Assembly: GCA_002310195.1 (NCBI GenBank)
Contig: DBYS01000008.1
Span: 127,681-146,641 of the forward strand
Length of the DNA stretch: 18,961 nt
Direction of reading: 5' to 3'
Source of the DNA: Bacteroidales bacterium UBA1180
GTDB taxonomy: Bacteria; Bacteroidota; Bacteroidia; Bacteroidales; Paludibacteraceae
Position numbers and translations under genes: made by a program. Below are positions 6,989-15,519 of this stretch, in pieces. The notes under the pieces are model-generated. The model saw only the letters and a program-made list of their open reading frames with translations. It was not told where the DNA came from and made no database searches. Each line of letters starts with the position of its first letter. Position 1 is the stretch's first letter.

Positions 6989-8560
6989 ATGGGTGGAGCA
7001 AAAAACTGTCCGGAAACCCCGAGACAAAAAATGATCGGTATGATGTACCTCGTGCTTACCGCCATGTTGGCGTTGAACGTAAGTACGAACGTGCTTGATG
7101 CCTTTGCCAAGGTGGACGCCAGTTTGCATATCACGCTGGATAATACCGATGAGCAGAACGCTATGCAGTATCGTCGTTTTGAGCGTGCCTACAAGGAGAA
7201 TCCTACCAAGGTGGGAGCATACTATCAGCAGGCCGACTCACTGCGCAATGCATCCGACGAACTGTATAACTATATCCAGAACTTCAAGGTGGAGGTAACC
7301 AAGCTTGTGGACGGTGAGAACTATGACTCGCTTGCCCGTAAGATTATCAACACCTCTGACTTCGATCACCCGGGTACCTACGCACTCGTTATGATAGATC
7401 CGGAGACGGGGCTGCCTAACGGTGAGGTGCTTCGTCGTAAGATCGAGGACTATCGTGAGTTGCTGATGGATGTACAGCACTATTCCCCGCGTGCCCGTAA
7501 CGGCAAACCCGGTCAGATCATCCGCGGTATCTTCAGTACGGAGAAGGGCGTGAACAACGATGGCGACTCTATTCCTTGGGAGGCTTCTATCTTCGATGGT
7601 ATGCCGGCAGGTGCCTGCTTGGCTATCCTTACCAAGTACCAGAACGATATCCGTTCGTATGAGAACCGTACATTGTCACGTCTGTATCAGCGTATTACCG
7701 CTAACGACTTTACCGCCAACGATATACGCGCGTACGTTATTCCTAAATCATCGTACGTGATCCGTGGTGACCAGTACGAGGCTCAGATCATCCTGGCTGC
7801 TACCGACTCGACTGCACGTCCTGATTACTTCGTCAATGGCGTGGAGTTGGGCGACGACGGTATCTACCGTTGTACAGCTGCCGGTTCGGGTGAGCAGAAG
7901 TACTCCGGTATTGTTCGTTACAAGCAGGGCCGTGACACTATCAGTCTGCCGTTCGAGGCTGCATTCACCGTAGGTGAGCCTTCGGCATCGGTGATGAACG
8001 AGGACCTGAACATCATCTACAAGGATTATGACAACCGCTACGTCGTATCCGCTCCTGGCGTAACTGACAATCAGCTGAAGGTCAGCGTAACCGGTGCCTC
8101 TGTACGCCGTCAGGGTAAGTTCTATATCCTTCGTCCGACTGCCGGAGCAAAGACCGTGCGCGTCGTTGTACAGGCCGACATGGGTGGCCGTATCGCTACG
8201 ATGGGTGAGAAGAACTTCAAGGTGCAGAAACTGCCTCAGCCGTCGCCGTACTTCGTTGATGGCGGCAAGCAGGTTAACTCCAGCGCTACCCCGCGTAAGA
8301 GCTTGAACAAGAATACTATTCTTGAGATTGGCTATGGCGAGGACGGATTGCTCGAGGTGCCCTTCGAAATCACCAGCTTTGATACATATATCCTCCGTAA
8401 GACCGGTAAGTCGAGCGGTAATAAGTTCTCCGCAGCACAGCTCAAACTGATCAGCCAGTTGAAGAGTGGCGATATGGTGCTTGTTCAGAACATCAAGTAT
8501 CGCACCAAGGGTGGTGCAGAGACGCTGTATCAAGGTAACTTGGCGCTCATATTAAAGTAA
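6989..8560 (+). CDS. porM: Type IX secretion system motor protein PorM/GldM
   Basis: A 523-residue protein opening MGGAKNCPETPRQKMIGMMY, the recognisable GldM N terminus. One transmembrane helix (about 14-33) is followed by a long periplasmic part. In known structures this part forms four elongated domains that dimerise and reach from the PorL motor to the PorK-PorN ring, carrying torque or conformational change. Length fits the family (about 510-520). It starts 47 bp after porL and ends 9 bp before porN. Confidence 0.95.
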   Translation: MGGAKNCPETPRQKMIGMMYLVLTAMLALNVSTNVLDAFAKVDASLHITLDNTDEQNAMQYRRFERAYKENPTKVGAYYQQADSLRNASDELYNYIQNFKVEVTKLVDGENYDSLARKIINTSDFDHPGTYALVMIDPETGLPNGEVLRRKIEDYRELLMDVQHYSPRARNGKPGQIIRGIFSTEKGVNNDGDSIPWEASIFDGMPAGACLAILTKYQNDIRSYENRTLSRLYQRITANDFTANDIRAYVIPKSSYVIRGDQYEAQIILAATDSTARPDYFVNGVELGDDGIYRCTAAGSGEQKYSGIVRYKQGRDTISLPFEAAFTVGEPSASVMNEDLNIIYKDYDNRYVVSAPGVTDNQLKVSVTGASVRRQGKFYILRPTAGAKTVRVVVQADMGGRIATMGEKNFKVQKLPQPSPYFVDGGKQVNSSATPRKSLNKNTILEIGYGEDGLLEVPFEITSFDTYILRKTGKSSGNKFSAAQLKLISQLKSGDMVLVQNIKYRTKGGAETLYQGNLALILK

Positions 8561-8569
8561 AAACATCTT

Positions 8570-9529
8570 ATGAAGAGAACACTTTTAATCATCGTACTGG
8601 TGTGTGCTGCACTTGGCATGCAAGCGCAACACCGCATCAATTCGTTCTTCAACGAATTGGGTACAGTACGAATCGAAACGCAGGAGTTGGATGAGAACGC
8701 AGATACGATTGCTACGATCTTCCACCGCACCGACGATATCGTTTGGTCGCGCGTGATCTATCGTATCATCGATATGCGTTACAAACAGAACTTCCAGCTC
8801 TATTTCCCTACTAACCCTGACGATCCGAAGTATTGGAGTCTGTTCCGTCTGATTATGGATGCGGTGGTCAACGGGCGTACGACGCTTGATGGCCAGCAGG
8901 AGTACCTGACTTTGTACAGCGCTAACCCGCGTGGTGTAAAGCCGCTGTTCCTCGACTCGATGATCATCCCTCGTAACAAGGAAATGCAGACGACGTTTGC
9001 CGTCCGCCCGATGAGTGAGATTATCGATACAGACGACCGCGACGAGTATATCGTTACCTACGATGACTCAATCAACCACAGGCTGGATATCAATACGTAT
9101 GGTTACTCCAACTATGTACGTAACCAGATCAAGTATCTAACGATGGAGATCGTGTTCTTCGACAAGCACACGTCGCGTTTCTATCAGAAGATCATGGCTA
9201 TCGCACCCCTGCAGTCCGCTATGTCTTCGCAGAGAGACCCGTATGAGAACCTTGTCGAGCAGGTGCGATTCTGGATTCTGTTCGACCAGTTGCGGCCGTT
9301 CATGGCACGTAAGTACATGATTCCGTTGAACAACAGCAGTAAGCGTGTGACTTTCGACAACTTCTTTGCCGAGCATCTCTACACGTCTTACCTCGTCGGT
9401 GACGACAATATGTACGACCGTATGATTGTTCAAGGTCAGGAGGTCCTGACCGAGGAGTTTGTCCATCGTGACCAAGATCGTATAGCGAACGAACTGCTGA
9501 ATACAGAATTGGATCTGTGGGAATACTAA
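8570..9529 (+). CDS. porN: Type IX secretion system ring protein PorN/GldN
   Basis: A 319-residue exported protein with signal peptide (cleavage near GMQA|QH). The body carries GldN-family features such as TDDIVWSRVIYRIIDMRYKQN after the N-terminal strand, the KYWSLFRLIMDAV segment and the IKYLTMEIVFFDKHTSRFYQ segment. PorN binds PorK to build the periplasmic ring and contacts PorM. It is the last gene of the cluster and is followed within 8 bp by a terminator hairpin, which supports a self-contained T9SS core operon. I see no truncation. Confidence 0.93.
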   Translation: MKRTLLIIVLVCAALGMQAQHRINSFFNELGTVRIETQELDENADTIATIFHRTDDIVWSRVIYRIIDMRYKQNFQLYFPTNPDDPKYWSLFRLIMDAVVNGRTTLDGQQEYLTLYSANPRGVKPLFLDSMIIPRNKEMQTTFAVRPMSEIIDTDDRDEYIVTYDDSINHRLDINTYGYSNYVRNQIKYLTMEIVFFDKHTSRFYQKIMAIAPLQSAMSSQRDPYENLVEQVRFWILFDQLRPFMARKYMIPLNNSSKRVTFDNFFAEHLYTSYLVGDDNMYDRMIVQGQEVLTEEFVHRDQDRIANELLNTELDLWEY

Positions 9530-9536
9530 TCCATTA

Positions 9537-9577
9537 GCAAACAGAGCAGGTGAAGAGCCTGCTCATTTGCGTTTTGT
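9537..9577 (+). terminator. Intrinsic terminator after porN
   Basis: GAGCAGG (9544-9550) pairs perfectly with CCTGCTC (9558-9564) around a 7-nt loop, extended outward by GCAAA (9537-9541) with TTTGC (9566-9570), then GTTTTGT. This is the clearest rho-independent terminator in the window and closes the T9SS unit. The next gene starts only 10 bases after it. Confidence 0.8.
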
Positions 9578-9586
9578 AGGTTGATT

Positions 9587-10450
9587 ATGCAGAAGAAGAG
9601 AAGATTTTGGAATATGTATGTCACCACCTCGGTCAGCATCACGCTGGTGCTGTTCCTTGTAGGTTTGGTGGCCATGGTCACGCTGTCTGCCCATCGTATG
9701 ATCGAGCAGGTTCAGAACAACGTCACGCTCACGGTCGTTCTGTCGCCTGAGGCTGACTCCGCACAGATCGACCGTTGCGGCACTGTTCTGCGTGCTGCAC
9801 CGTACAGCCATGAGTGCCGGTATATCTCCAAACAGGAGGCGCTCGAGGAGCATATCCGCTCGCTTGGCGACGATCCGTCGCAGTTCCTCGGTTACAATCC
9901 TTTGCTCGCCTCTTACGAGGTGAGCCTCTCCGCCCAATATGCCAATCCTGACAGCATTGCAGCGGTGGAGACGCAGGTGGCTAAGTTCCCGTACGTCAAG
10001 CAAGTCATGTATCAGAAGGATCTGGTGGAGTTGCTCGAGCACAATGTCAGCCAGGTGACGCTCGTGCTCGTTGGCTTGGCAGCGATGCTGCTGCTCATCG
10101 CCTACGTGCTGATTATCAATACTATCCGTCTGCATGTCTATAGCCATCGGTTCCTCATCAATACGATGCGCTTGGTAGGTGCTACGCCGTGGGTGATCAA
10201 ACGCCCGTTCGTGGCGCGCAGCCTGAGAATGGGCCTCTGGTCCGCACTTTTGGCTATCGCGCTGCTGGCAGGGCTGTTCTACTATGTGCAGTACACGATG
10301 CATATCATGCTCATGCCGCTCACATGGATGAACATCGCCATCATTGCGGGCATAGTGCTTGTTACGGGTGAGCTGCTGACGCTCATCGGTTCGCTCATTG
10401 CCGTCAACCGCTATATACGCATGAATACCGAACGCATGTACGCTATTTAA
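9587..10450 (+). CDS. ftsX: Cell division protein FtsX
   Basis: A 287-residue permease-like protein with four predicted membrane helices (about 14-33, 158-178, 218-238, 248-272) and a large extracytoplasmic loop (about 35-155). The conserved MRLVGATPWVIKRPF (194-208) between helices 2 and 3 is diagnostic. FtsX pairs with the ATPase FtsE to control septal peptidoglycan hydrolases during division; FtsE is not adjacent here. The ATG at 9587 is preferred over a TTG six bases upstream. It heads a tightly packed run through ung. Confidence 0.93.
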   Translation: MQKKRRFWNMYVTTSVSITLVLFLVGLVAMVTLSAHRMIEQVQNNVTLTVVLSPEADSAQIDRCGTVLRAAPYSHECRYISKQEALEEHIRSLGDDPSQFLGYNPLLASYEVSLSAQYANPDSIAAVETQVAKFPYVKQVMYQKDLVELLEHNVSQVTLVLVGLAAMLLLIAYVLIINTIRLHVYSHRFLINTMRLVGATPWVIKRPFVARSLRMGLWSALLAIALLAGLFYYVQYTMHIMLMPLTWMNIAIIAGIVLVTGELLTLIGSLIAVNRYIRMNTERMYAI

Positions 10451-10460
10451 TCCGAGAGAA

Positions 10461-10703
10461 ATGAAACAACTGCCTGTATTCAACTCCATACTGATTGCCG
10501 TGTGTGTGCTGATTGTCGTTATCGGCTTTGCGCTGATGACCGGTGAGCCTTCCGGCGCTACGGAGTATAACCCTGATATCTTCTCTTTCCGCCGTATAAC
10601 TCTCGGCCCGATGATTGCTCTCGCAGGATTCGTGCTGATGATTGTGGCTATCCTTTTCCCGAAGAGAAAGGACAAACGCAACGACGACAACACGCAGTCA
10701 TAA
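10461..10703 (+). CDS. DUF3098 family small membrane protein
   Basis: An 80-residue protein with two membrane helices (about 8-27 and 48-67), a short polar loop containing YNPDIFSFRRITLGP (36-50) and a basic, charged C terminus. The segment NPDIFSFRRITLGP is what I recall of DUF3098, a Bacteroidota family of unknown function found between ftsX and uppP. Gaps of 10 and 14 bp put it in the same transcript as both neighbours, suggesting an envelope role, but nothing in the sequence shows a mechanism. Confidence 0.88.
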   Translation: MKQLPVFNSILIAVCVLIVVIGFALMTGEPSGATEYNPDIFSFRRITLGPMIALAGFVLMIVAILFPKRKDKRNDDNTQS

Positions 10704-10717
10704 ACACGTAGTAAACA

Positions 10718-11536
10718 ATGAGTTGGTGGGAAGCGTTGGTGTTAGGCATCATTCAGGGCCTAACAGAGTTCTTGCCGGTATCCAGTTCCGGTCATCTTGA
10801 GATAGGTCAAGCCTTATTCGGCACAGCGAGCGAAGAAAATCTGACGTTCGCTGTTGTCGTGCATACTGCTACTGTTCTGGCCACGATTGTTATCCTCTGG
10901 CGGGAGATTCTGCAGTTGTGCCGCGGCACGTTCTGCACGCTCCAATGGAATGAGGAGAAGGATTATGTGGCCAAGATTCTTGTTTCGATGATCCCGGTTT
11001 TCATAGTCGGGATGTTCTTCAAGGATGAGGTTGAGGCGTTCTTCGGCAACGGTCTGCTGCTCGTAGGTATATGCCTGATTATTACTGCCTGCTTGCTCTA
11101 TCTGAGCGAATGGCTGAGCAAGCGTATGGCCGCCAAGGGCAAGCAAGGCCATGAGGTCACGTACCGCGATGCGTTTGTCATCGGCCTGGCGCAGGCTTGT
11201 GCCGTATTGCCGGGCTTGAGCCGTAGCGGCACTACAATCGCTACAGGACTGCTCTGCGGCGTGAAGAAAGAGAGCGTGGCGCAGTTCTCGTTCCTGATGG
11301 TGCTCATACCCATCCTGGGCGAGGCATTCCTCGATCTGCTGAAGATGCTGCAAGGTGAGATGACTACGAGCCTCGGCGTTGTGCCTCTGCTGGTTGGCTT
11401 CGTCGCAGCGTTCGTCACGGGCTGCCTGGCATGCAAGTTCATGTTGGAGATCGTCCGCAGGCAGAAGCTAGTGTACTTCGCCATCTACTGCGTATGTGCA
11501 GGACTGTTCGCCATCGGATGGCACATTTGGGCATAA
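10718..11536 (+). CDS. uppP: Undecaprenyl-diphosphatase UppP (BacA family)
   Basis: A 272-residue polytopic membrane enzyme that dephosphorylates undecaprenyl diphosphate to recycle the lipid carrier for peptidoglycan and other surface polymers. Signature motifs are present: QGLTEFLPVSSSGH (13-26), with the (E/Q)xxxE pair Gln13/Glu17 and His26, and LPGLSRSGTT (164-173), with the catalytic Arg169. Length equals that of E. coli BacA. The truB start codon is the triplet right after its stop. Confidence 0.96.
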   Translation: MSWWEALVLGIIQGLTEFLPVSSSGHLEIGQALFGTASEENLTFAVVVHTATVLATIVILWREILQLCRGTFCTLQWNEEKDYVAKILVSMIPVFIVGMFFKDEVEAFFGNGLLLVGICLIITACLLYLSEWLSKRMAAKGKQGHEVTYRDAFVIGLAQACAVLPGLSRSGTTIATGLLCGVKKESVAQFSFLMVLIPILGEAFLDLLKMLQGEMTTSLGVVPLLVGFVAAFVTGCLACKFMLEIVRRQKLVYFAIYCVCAGLFAIGWHIWA

Positions 11537-12232
11537 ATGGACTTCATCGAGGGCGAGATACTGGCGTTTGACAAACCGTTGCACTGGACGAGTTTCGATG
11601 TTGTCAACCGTGTGCGCAGGCTGCTCTGCCGCGCATTGGAGGTCAAGAAGCTTAAGGTCGGTCACGCCGGCACGCTCGATCCGCTTGCAACAGGGGTCGT
11701 CATCGTCTGCACCGGGCATCAGACCAAGCATATTGACGAGCTGATGGACCATACGAAGGAGTACGAGGCAGTTCTGCAGTTGGGAGCTACCACCCCGAGC
11801 TTCGATCTCGAGCACCCGGTGGATGCGACTTATCCTACGGAGCATATCACTCGCGAACTGCTAGACGAGGTTCTTCCTACGTTCCTCGGCGAGCAATGGC
11901 AAGTGCCGCCTGTCTACTCTGCGGTGAAGATTAACGGCAAACGGGCATACGAGTATGCACGCAAAGGCCGGCAGGATGAGGTGGAGATCAAGCCCAAACT
12001 GCTTATTATCGACGAATTGGAACTGCTGCAGTTCGACCCGGAGAAGATGCAACTTACGCTACGCGTCGTCTGCTCAAGAGGAACATACATTCGTGCCTTG
12101 GCGCGCGATATCGGCCAGCGGCTGCACTCCGGCGCACATCTCATTGCACTCCGCCGCACACGCGTAGGCGATTACACGCTCGACCGGTGTATCACCATCG
12201 AGCAACTGGAACAAATGATAAATAGTAAATAG
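11537..12232 (+). CDS. truB: tRNA pseudouridine(55) synthase TruB
   Basis: A 231-residue enzyme that makes pseudouridine 55 in the T-loop of tRNAs. The catalytic motif VGHAGTLDPLATGV (41-54) contains the nucleophile Asp48. Further motifs are YEAVLQLGATTPSFDLE, VPPVYSAVKINGKRAYEYAR and RVVCSRGTYIRALARDIG. It has the short bacterial form without a C-terminal PUA domain. ATG 11537 follows the uppP TAA with no gap and queA starts 4 bp after it. Confidence 0.96.
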   Translation: MDFIEGEILAFDKPLHWTSFDVVNRVRRLLCRALEVKKLKVGHAGTLDPLATGVVIVCTGHQTKHIDELMDHTKEYEAVLQLGATTPSFDLEHPVDATYPTEHITRELLDEVLPTFLGEQWQVPPVYSAVKINGKRAYEYARKGRQDEVEIKPKLLIIDELELLQFDPEKMQLTLRVVCSRGTYIRALARDIGQRLHSGAHLIALRRTRVGDYTLDRCITIEQLEQMINSK

Positions 12233-12236
12233 TTAT

Positions 12237-13361
12237 ATGAAACTTAGTGAGTTTAAGTTTAAGTTACCTGACAGTCAAATAGCTCAGTTTCCGCCTTTGC
12301 ATCGCGAGGATGCGAAGATGATTGTGCTGCATCGCAAGACCGGAGCTGTCGAGCACAAGAAAGTATCCGACCTCGTCAATTATTTCGACGAGAAGGATGT
12401 GCTTGTCTTCAACGATACCATGGTCTTTCCTGCGCGCCTCTATGGCATCAAGGAGAAGACTAACGCCGAGATTGAGGTGTTCCTGCTTCGCGAACTCAAC
12501 CACGACGACTATACATGGGATGCACTCGTTGAGCCGGCCAGAAAGATCCGCATAGGCAACAAGCTCTACCTCGATGATGACAATACTATCACCGGTGAGG
12601 TCGTTGACAACACCACCTCGCGCGGACGTACGATCCGCTTTGAGTCCGACTATACGCCCGACGAACTGGAGTCGCAGCTCTATGCTATGGGCCATACACC
12701 CCTGCCGGAATATATTCGCCGACCGATGAAGGCCGAAGCTATGCGCCAGTTCCGCAAGGAGTTCATGATCGAGGACGACGCTGACGCTGAGCCTATACTT
12801 AAGCAGATAGACGAAGAGCGCTATCAATCGATCTTTGCCAAGAACATCGGTGCCGTGGCTGCTCCGGCTTCGTCTATGCATATAAGCAAGAACCTGCTCA
12901 AGCGCATCGAGATCCGCGGTATCAACTATACCACGCTTACCTCGCATGTCGGACTCGGTAACTTCAAGCTCATCGATGTTGAGGACCTGAACAAGCACAA
13001 GGTGGATTCCGAGCAGATAATCATCGGCCGCGAGTGTGTCGAGATGGTCAACAACGCCAAACTCGCCAAGCGGCGTATCTGTGCTGTCGGCACTGAGATC
13101 ATGCGTGCTCTCGAGTCTGTCGCCGGCACCAACGGACTGATCAAGGAGTATGAAGGCTGGACCAACCGTTTCATCTATCCTCCGTACGAGGAACTCGTGC
13201 CGAACGCGCTGCTCGTCAATCTCTACTTCCCGCTATCGATTCAGCTGATGATGGTGGCGGCCTTCGGCGGTTACGAGCATGTCATGGGCGCTTACAAGGA
13301 AGCTCTCAAGAAGGACTACCGTTTCGGCGATTACGGCGACGCTATGCTTATCGTTGACTGA
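12237..13361 (+). CDS. queA: S-adenosylmethionine:tRNA ribosyltransferase-isomerase QueA
   Basis: A 374-residue enzyme of queuosine synthesis that transfers and isomerises the ribose of S-adenosylmethionine onto 7-aminomethyl-7-deazaguanine in tRNA, giving epoxyqueuosine. Recognised features are the N terminus LSEFKFKLPDSQIAQFP, VLVFNDTMVFPARLYG (55-70), LTSHVGLGNFKLIDVE and the C-terminal DYRFGDYGDAMLI. Several positions differ from the E. coli consensus (GNF for GTF, AVGTEIMRALES for AVGTTSVRALES), so it may belong to a Bacteroidota-specific branch. It is somewhat longer than the E. coli enzyme (356). Confidence 0.92.
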   Translation: MKLSEFKFKLPDSQIAQFPPLHREDAKMIVLHRKTGAVEHKKVSDLVNYFDEKDVLVFNDTMVFPARLYGIKEKTNAEIEVFLLRELNHDDYTWDALVEPARKIRIGNKLYLDDDNTITGEVVDNTTSRGRTIRFESDYTPDELESQLYAMGHTPLPEYIRRPMKAEAMRQFRKEFMIEDDADAEPILKQIDEERYQSIFAKNIGAVAAPASSMHISKNLLKRIEIRGINYTTLTSHVGLGNFKLIDVEDLNKHKVDSEQIIIGRECVEMVNNAKLAKRRICAVGTEIMRALESVAGTNGLIKEYEGWTNRFIYPPYEELVPNALLVNLYFPLSIQLMMVAAFGGYEHVMGAYKEALKKDYRFGDYGDAMLIVD

Positions 13362-13363
13362 TT

Positions 13364-14026
13364 ATGCAGGTGCGTATTGATGAATCATGGCGACGGGTTC
13401 TCCAGCCGGAGTTCGACAAACCCTACTTCGAGATCCTCACATCGTACGTCCGTCATGCCTATGCCACTACTACCTGCTACCCGCCGGCTCGACTCATCTT
13501 CCATGCTTTCGACGCGTGCCCTTTTGATCAGGTGCGCGTCGTTATATTAGGGCAGGATCCTTACCATGAACCCGGACAAGCCGAGGGATGGGCATTCTCC
13601 GTGCCCGACGGCGTACGTGTCCCGCCGAGCCTGGAGAATATCTACAAGGAACTTCAGCGTGACCTCGGTATGCCTGTTCCCGCCTCCGGTCATCTCGAGC
13701 GTTGGGTGGAGCAGGGAGTGCTGCTCCTGAACGCGACACTTACCGTCGAGGCACATCGCGCCGGCAGCCATCAGGGCAAGGGCTGGGAGGAGCTTACCGA
13801 TGCCGCCATCATGGCACTCAACCAGCAACGCGAGCACCTCGTGTTCATGCTTTGGGGCAGTTATGCGCAACGCAAGGGGCAGTTCATCAACCGCCGCCGG
13901 CACCTTGTGCTCGAAGCGCCTCACCCCTCACCGCTCTCTGCTTATCGGGGATTCATAGGCTGCGGACATTTCTCTGCTGCTAATGCCTACCTCCAGCAGC
14001 ACCATCTCCCGCCAATCCGATGGTGA
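13364..14026 (+). CDS. ung: Uracil-DNA glycosylase (family 1)
   Basis: A 220-residue enzyme that removes uracil from DNA to start base-excision repair. All family-1 motifs are visible: GQDPYHEPGQAEG (63-75) with catalytic Asp65, LLLNATLTVE (120-129), VFMLWGSYAQ (160-169) and HPSPLSAYRGF (187-197) with catalytic His187. ATG 13364 lies 2 bp after the queA stop, so it is probably translated from the same message. Nothing unusual in length or motifs. Confidence 0.97.
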   Translation: MQVRIDESWRRVLQPEFDKPYFEILTSYVRHAYATTTCYPPARLIFHAFDACPFDQVRVVILGQDPYHEPGQAEGWAFSVPDGVRVPPSLENIYKELQRDLGMPVPASGHLERWVEQGVLLLNATLTVEAHRAGSHQGKGWEELTDAAIMALNQQREHLVFMLWGSYAQRKGQFINRRRHLVLEAPHPSPLSAYRGFIGCGHFSAANAYLQQHHLPPIRW

Positions 14027-14058
14027 GCGGATTTAATCCCTTTGAAAACTATTGCACC

Positions 14059-14511
14059 ATGAAACGGATCATCCTGATAATCATCACGCTCATAAGCATC
14101 AACGGTATGGCACAGACGTATCTGTACAAAGGGAACTCGTCGTACTCCAGCGACATCCTTTATTCTTTTGACGGCAAGGCACTCTACAAAGGGCGCTCGA
14201 CGTACTCAAGCGATATCCTCTACTCGTGGGACGGGCAGTACATCTACAAGGGACGCTCGTCGTACTCGAGCGATATCCTGTATACCTGGGACGGCAAGCA
14301 TGTGTACGAAGGCCGCTCGACCTACTCGAGCGATATCCTGTTCACGTTCGACGGGACATACATCTACCGCGGACGTTCGACGTACAGCAGCGACATCCTT
14401 TTCACCATCGCCAACGGGCACGTTTATCGCGGGCGCTCGACATACTCAAGCGATATCCTTTTCTCGTTCGACGGGCTGCTGCCTGTACCTGTTCTGCTGC
14501 TGATGATGTAA
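14059..14511 (+). CDS. Small exported protein of six 20-residue repeats
   Basis: A 150-residue protein that I cannot assign to a named family. ATG 14059 gives a signal peptide (cleavage likely GMA|Q after residue 18) and avoids overlap with ung. The mature chain is six 20-residue repeats starting at Tyr23, 43, 63, 83, 103 and 123. The consensus is Y-(K/R)-G-R-S-(S/T) then YSSDIL, then an aromatic, (S/T), an aromatic and DG. YSSDIL is invariant in all six. The last eight residues (VPVLLLMM) are hydrophobic. Alternating Tyr/Ile/Leu with DG turns suggests a repetitive beta-hairpin sheet or roll, loosely recalling MORN repeats in logic. No cysteines, no catalytic pattern. It sits between ung and a new promoter. 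Confidence 0.85.
   Translation: MKRIILIIITLISINGMAQTYLYKGNSSYSSDILYSFDGKALYKGRSTYSSDILYSWDGQYIYKGRSSYSSDILYTWDGKHVYEGRSTYSSDILFTFDGTYIYRGRSTYSSDILFTIANGHVYRGRSTYSSDILFSFDGLLPVPVLLLMM
14125..14484 (+). repeat. Six 60-bp coding repeats
   Basis: Six in-frame 60-bp units encode the 20-residue protein repeats. The codons for the invariant YSSDIL vary widely between units; the first Ser is TCC, TCA, TCG, TCG, AGC and TCA. The repeats are therefore old and held at the protein level rather than freshly duplicated. Confidence 0.9.
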
Positions 14512-14575
14512 TCGGATAGCAGTCAGCAGGTTGGCGCAGAAAATGACTTTTTGCTGAAAAAAATCTCGCGAAATA

Positions 14576-14607
14576 TTTGCATATTTGAGATTTTTTTTGT
14601 ATCTTTG
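14576..14607 (+). promoter_or_regulatory. Bacteroidota-type promoter for the DUF4886-kinase-recombinase unit
   Basis: TATCTTTG at 14600-14607 is preceded by TTGC at 14577-14580 with a 19-bp spacer (TTTG at 14576-14579 gives 20). The stretch just before the -7 box is T-rich, as in the other two promoters. Transcription should begin a few bases before the DUF4886 start at 14644. Confidence 0.82.
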
Positions 14608-14643
14608 TGCCAAAATTCTGAAATCGCTCCAAACGATCCGGCC

Positions 14644-15519
14644 ATGAGAAAGATTCACTATATCCTTATTGTCCTGCTGCTGGCACTGGCAGAGGTGCTA
14701 TTCGTCGCTCACCGTCAGACTTCGCGTGTCATACCGCGCGAGATGAAGGTGCTGTGTATCGGCAACAGCTTCTCGATCGATGCGGTGGAGAACAATCTTG
14801 TGCAGCTTGCTGCGGAGAAAGGGATTGACCTGACCGTGGGTAACCTGTACATCGGCGGCTGCTCGCTGGAGCGCCATGCGCTGAACATCCGTCGCGACTC
14901 GGCAGCATACTCCTACCGGCTGATGCGCCGCAATGCCGAGACCGGCGAGTTCGAGCGGATAGTGACCGAAGAGATGCCGATCCTCCGCGCCTTGCAGTCC
15001 GACGAGTGGGATGTGGTAACCATGCAGCAGGCCAGCCATTACAGCGGCCAGTGGTTTACTTACGAGCCGTTCCTGACCGAACTGATCGACAGCGTGAAGC
15101 TGCATATACTGCCGAAAACGAAAATCTACTGGTACATGACCTGGGCTTACCAGCAGGATGCTACACATCCGGCTTTCCGCCCTAACTACAACAACGATCA
15201 GCAGTATATGTACGACGAGATCCTCGGCTGCAACCGCCAGGTGCTCCGTTCGCACAACTTCGACGGGTTCATTCCGGGCGGTATAGCCATCCAGACGGCA
15301 CGTGGCACGAAGCTCGGCGATACGCTCTGCCGTGACGGGTTCCACCTCAGTTACACATGCGGACGGTACCTGATGGCCTGTCTCTGGCTTGAGGTGCTCA
15401 CCGGACAAACAGCCATGGGCTGCAAGTATATGCCCGAAGGAATGACTGCCGAGGAGAGGAATATTGTGCAACGAGTGGCACACTACACTTCCGGTGTAAC
15501 CCCGATGAACCTTCGATAA
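14644..15519 (+). CDS. DUF4886 SGNH/GDSL-like hydrolase, membrane-anchored or exported
   Basis: A 291-residue protein. ATG 14644 lies just behind the promoter and starts an N-terminal hydrophobic segment (about 5-22) that could be an uncleaved anchor or signal. The body has SGNH-type blocks: VLCIGNSFSID (36-46) with the candidate nucleophile Ser42, GGCSLE (71-76), VTMQQASHYSG (125-135) and DGFHLS (231-236) with the candidate Asp231/His234 pair. These match the DUF4886 family common in gut Bacteroidota, thought to act on esters of carbohydrates, though the substrate is unknown. The gene ends inside an 11-bp periodic repeat. It is probably co-transcribed with the kinase genes 57 bp downstream. 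Confidence 0.85.
   Translation: MRKIHYILIVLLLALAEVLFVAHRQTSRVIPREMKVLCIGNSFSIDAVENNLVQLAAEKGIDLTVGNLYIGGCSLERHALNIRRDSAAYSYRLMRRNAETGEFERIVTEEMPILRALQSDEWDVVTMQQASHYSGQWFTYEPFLTELIDSVKLHILPKTKIYWYMTWAYQQDATHPAFRPNYNNDQQYMYDEILGCNRQVLRSHNFDGFIPGGIAIQTARGTKLGDTLCRDGFHLSYTCGRYLMACLWLEVLTGQTAMGCKYMPEGMTAEERNIVQRVAHYTSGVTPMNLR

Noticed and set aside
14125..14484. Repeat array considered as CRISPR or satellite DNA
   Set aside because: The 60-bp units have no spacers, remain in frame behind a signal peptide, and vary mainly at synonymous positions. It is a coding repeat.
14512..14560. Terminator after the repeat protein (CAGCA...TGCTG)
   Set aside because: The arms are only five or six bases with a loop of more than 20 nt, too weak to support.
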